Shown: positions 61,076 through 64,000 of the stretch, piece after piece
Layout of the letters: each line of letters begins with the position of its first letter
Position numbering within the stretch: position 1 is the first letter of the stretch
From: Oscillospiraceae bacterium
Lineage (GTDB): Bacteria; Bacillota; Clostridia; Oscillospirales; Ruminococcaceae
Length of the DNA: 64,000 nt
Direction: 5' to 3'
Assembly: GCA_028720105.1 (NCBI GenBank)
Contig: JAQYLI010000040.1
Span: forward strand, 124,001-188,000
Program-made: the position numbers and the translations under genes
Notes under the pieces: generated by a model
Told to the model about the DNA's origin: nothing
Database searches by the model: none
The model's input: the letters and a program-made list of their open reading frames with translations, nothing else

Positions 61076-61765
61076 TTACGGAGTAAAGCGGCTGATAAGA
61101 ACCTTGAAAATGGTATTCACAACTATCTGAGCCGCCGCACCAAGGATAAATATGAGCCAGGAAATGTCCCATATGCCATAGGAAGAGAAGCTTATCATAA
61201 AGTAGAAAAATACGATAGCCAGCCACATTATGGCGGAAACGCTTCCTCTTATTTTTTTGAGCAGCTTTATCCTGCTTTCGGTGTCGTCATTGCGGCTTAT
61301 TCGGATAATGCTGCCTATCATATTAAAGCCCACCGTCAGAGCCGCACCCACTATAAATATGAGCCAGGAATAATCCCAGCAGTTGTTATTGTAATTTATC
61401 AGAAAGTAAAGCACCACGATAAGCAGCCACATTACGGTTATGGCGGCATTTTTTATAGCCTTGATGTTGCTCTCCTTGAAAACGTAGGCGTATTTTTTCA
61501 TAAGTCTGCTTCTGGGGGAGCTTTTCTCAAAAAGTCCCTCCTCGTGAAATCCCGAACCGCTTACCTGCTCTATAAGTCCGCTAACATCTCCCATAGTGCC
61601 GATAACTGCCGCATAGGCACGCTGAGGGGTCATACCTGCGTTTATGCAGTCATCGTAGCGCGCTTCAAGGTTTGAGAGTATCTCCTCTCTAAGCTCCGTC
61701 ACCGCATTTTCGTGAGGAGCGTCCTTGAACAGATTGTCCACGTATGCCCTTATTGCTGATTTCAT
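61076..61765 (-). CDS. HAAS/permease-prefix-type membrane protein
   Basis: MKSAIRAYVDNLFKDAPHENAVTELREEILSNLEARYDD, four TM helices; internal ATG 61765 with GAAAGG RBS. Confidence 0.8.
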   Translation of the reverse strand: MKSAIRAYVDNLFKDAPHENAVTELREEILSNLEARYDDCINAGMTPQRAYAAVIGTMGDVSGLIEQVSGSGFHEEGLFEKSSPRSRLMKKYAYVFKESNIKAIKNAAITVMWLLIVVLYFLINYNNNCWDYSWLIFIVGAALTVGFNMIGSIIRISRNDDTESRIKLLKKIRGSVSAIMWLAIVFFYFMISFSSYGIWDISWLIFILGAAAQIVVNTIFKVLISRFTP

Positions 61766-61796
61766 TTCTATTACCAACCTTTCCCTTGATACATCT

Positions 61797-62168
61797 TTAT
61801 TTTTTTTCGTTTGTGATGTTATCCGCTTTTTCTGCGCTCTGAGCCGCATAAAGAAGCTTGTCCACAATGGCTTTGGTCTTATCCCATTCCGCAAGATTGT
61901 CGCGGTACTGCTTTCGCCCCGCATCGGTAATGGTGTAGTATTTCCGCCTTGCGCCCGAGTTTTCGTCCCCCCAGTAGGAGGCGATAAGCCCCGACTGCTC
62001 CAGCCGCCTGAATGCGCTGTAAAGGGTGGCTTCCTTGAACTCGAAGCGGTTTCCCGTAAGGTCTAAGATATCCTTGTTTATCTTATAGCCGTAGCTGTCG
62101 CTTACCGACAAAAGGGACAGGATAATGGTGTCCGTATGCCCTCGTATAAGGTCCGAAGCTATTGACAT
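61797..62168 (-). CDS. PadR-family transcriptional regulator
   Basis: LIRGHTDTIILSLLSVSDSYGYKINKDI...EATLYSAFRRLEQSGLI. Confidence 0.93.
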   Translation of the reverse strand: MSIASDLIRGHTDTIILSLLSVSDSYGYKINKDILDLTGNRFEFKEATLYSAFRRLEQSGLIASYWGDENSGARRKYYTITDAGRKQYRDNLAEWDKTKAIVDKLLYAAQSAEKADNITNEKK

Positions 62169-62392
62169 TTAGTTATCACCCTTTCCCCGAAGCTTTGATA
62201 TCCGAATTGCTCTGTTATATATGATAACACACAGTACCTCGTCTGTCAAGGTATTTCGCGTAATTTAATCTGATTTTAATTTTTAGGGGCTTTCCATAAA
62301 TTTCTTTCTATGCAGATATTACGCAGGCAAGCCGTTTAGTTTAATAATATAGCCGCCAACCTCACTTTCTCAAAATTTTTTTCAAAAAACTC

Positions 62393-62421
62393 TTGACAAA
62401 CTTATTTCAATGTGATATAAT
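62393..62421 (+). promoter_or_regulatory. tRNA-fMet promoter TTGACA-N17-TATAAT
   Basis: Perfect consensus 38 bp upstream of the tRNA. Confidence 0.85.
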
Positions 62422-62458
62422 AAATAAGCACTCTGAAAATGAGTGCCCAACATAACAT

Positions 62459-62535
<77 letters not shown>

Positions 62536-62545
62536 AATATAAAAT

Positions 62546-62609
62546 CAAGCTGTTCAAACTCACAAAAATCTGCACTTTCACCAAACAGATTTCACGCTTG
62601 AACAGCTTG
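62546..62609 (-). terminator. Long nested hairpin CAAGCTGTTCAA...TTGAACAGCTTG
   Basis: Perfect 12-bp arms with inner AAATCTG/CAGATTT arms; T-rich tail on the minus strand. Confidence 0.55.
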
Positions 62610-62635
62610 ACAAATGTATTAAAATGTTGTATAAT
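62607..62635 (+). promoter_or_regulatory. Consensus promoter TTGACA-N17-TATAAT (rightward)
   Basis: -35 at 62607-62612, -10 at 62630-62635. Confidence 0.75.
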
Positions 62636-62792
62636 ATAGTTGTAGCCAATCAAAAAGTTGGTTGCAACCATAAAAGTATACAACTTCAAGGCATTCACTA
62701 AGTCATTCAGATACTCGTATATCTGCTTGATAATGCGCCGGAAATGGTTTGGCGACCGTTTTCGGCGTGTGGGTGCGTTTTATTTTATCCAC

Positions 62793-62821
62793 ATTATACC
62801 ATATTATTTTTAAATTGTCAA
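62793..62821 (-). promoter_or_regulatory. Consensus promoter TTGACA-N17-TATAAT (leftward)
   Basis: Complementary TGTCAA 62816-62821 and ATTATA 62793-62798. Confidence 0.75.
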
Positions 62822-62831
62822 GTATTTTTTT

Positions 62832-62918
62832 GCCGTAATGGTGGAATAGGCAGACACAAGGGACTTAAAATCCCTCGATAGCGATATCGTACCGGTTCAA
62901 GTCCGGTTTACGGCACCA
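62832..62918 (+). tRNA. tRNA-Leu (TAA), CCA encoded
   Basis: gccgtaatggtggaataggcagacac...ggttcaagtccggtttacggcacca; long variable arm; anticodon TAA. Confidence 0.95.
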
Positions 62919-62936
62919 AATATGATATGTCTGCGC

Positions 62937-62970
62937 AGCGCAAAACAGCGGAACAGCTCTGTTTTGCGCT
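62937..62970. terminator. Hairpin AGCGCAAAACAG...CTGTTTTGCGCT
   Basis: Perfect 12-bp stem followed by GTTTTTT, between tRNA-Leu and integrase. Confidence 0.8.
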
Positions 62971-62975
62971 GTTTT

Positions 62976-63956
62976 TTATTCTCCGAGGAGTAAATTCATC
63001 GTTTTCCTTTTCTGCTCATCGAGAACGTGAGCATAGCGATTAAGGGTGATGTTTACATCAGAATGTCCGAGAAGCACGCTGAGTGTCTTGACATCTGCCC
63101 CCTTTTCTATCGCTCTGGTTGCGAATGTATGCCGCAGCGAGTGGAAATTGGCATCTGCAACGCCCGCTGCTTTTAAGATACGCTTGAACGTTTTCTGCAT
63201 AGTTTTCGGTTCAGCAGGACCGCCGACAGCCGAGCGGAGCAGATAATCAGTATCTTTCGGCGGCTTACGCATTATTTGACTGGATCTCGCCCAGTAGCAC
63301 ATCAATTTCTGACAATATCCTTCACTTATCGGGATATCTCGCAGAGAGTTTTTGCTTTTGGGAGTGCCGACTACAAGCTCAGTTCCGGATCCGTCAAGCT
63401 TTTCAAGCCTGTTGACAGTACGGCGTATATGCACTATCCCATTTCGGGTATCAATATCAGACCACCTCAGTCCCAGAACCTCACCAAGCCTTATGCCAAG
63501 CGTAAGACTGAGATAAACACCAAACGCAAGCCTTTCGTTGCTTGTTTTCAGTTCATTCTCAAGCAATATCTGTTCCTCAACGGTTAGCACCCTCATTTCA
63601 GTTTCTTCTCTACGGGGTATTTCCACAAACGATGCATAGTTCTTCACGATAAGGTCAAGCTCTATGGCTTTATCAAGAGATTTATGTATCATTCGGTTCA
63701 TATTCTGCAAGGTTTTGGGTGACAAGCCACCTCCTTTCAGACTGCCGTTATCAGACTGATTGTTTATAAAACGCTGTAAAACGTCAGTATTAAGCTCTGA
63801 CAGCATTAAAGATCCAATATTCGGAGTAATATGCCCGTTAATATACCCTATGTAAGATACAGCTGTAGAGTGCTTTACAGTTCGTCTGGAGTACGTCTCA
63901 AACCAATATTTCAGCCATTCCTCAAACGTCATTTCTTTTTTCAACTCAATATCCAT
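62976..63956 (-). CDS. Tyrosine recombinase / integrase
   Basis: SAM-like N-terminus; catalytic GIRLGEVLGLRW, HSLRHTFATR, LLGHSDVNITLNRYAH. Confidence 0.93.
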   Translation of the reverse strand: MDIELKKEMTFEEWLKYWFETYSRRTVKHSTAVSYIGYINGHITPNIGSLMLSELNTDVLQRFINNQSDNGSLKGGGLSPKTLQNMNRMIHKSLDKAIELDLIVKNYASFVEIPRREETEMRVLTVEEQILLENELKTSNERLAFGVYLSLTLGIRLGEVLGLRWSDIDTRNGIVHIRRTVNRLEKLDGSGTELVVGTPKSKNSLRDIPISEGYCQKLMCYWARSSQIMRKPPKDTDYLLRSAVGGPAEPKTMQKTFKRILKAAGVADANFHSLRHTFATRAIEKGADVKTLSVLLGHSDVNITLNRYAHVLDEQKRKTMNLLLGE

Positions 63957-64000
63957 ATTCCAGTCCTTTCCTGTTCCTTCATATTTCGCAGACTTATCAA

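Overview
This 64 kb window is a core-genome segment of a low/mid-GC Firmicute. Gene content and spmAB suggest an Oscillospiraceae/Ruminococcus-like Clostridia, which is an inference. Most genes are on the minus strand. Landmarks are: an Hsp70/actin-like ATPase + coiled-coil + DUF4250 operon (1.1-4.9 kb); rlmD and hemZ; a DUF3343 + cysteine-desulfurase-like pair; rplJL with its L10 leader; gltBD; tsaB/tsaE; a PocR-type hybrid kinase with a receiver protein; cysK; a complete F-type ATP synthase operon (40.7-47.9 kb); galE; spmAB; serC-serA; a darA-holB-ricT block; four tRNAs; and a tyrosine integrase beside tRNA-Leu at the right edge. The strongest find missing from the ORF track is a tandemly duplicated ~425 bp locus at 14.1-14.95 kb. 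Each copy encodes a 32-aa hydrophobic peptide (minus strand) facing a ~105-nt convergent RNA (plus strand). Both transcripts have consensus promoters with 17-bp spacers, which is the layout of a type I toxin-antitoxin pair. Other notable points are a two-carboxylate Na+-type ATP synthase c subunit, an unannotated 48-aa Cys-rich protein, a frameshifted NUDIX gene, a DUF3788-like remnant behind a kinase gene, a ~70 bp dispersed repeat present twice, and opposed consensus promoters in the tRNA-Met/tRNA-Leu interval. No searches were run; family names come from reading the translations.
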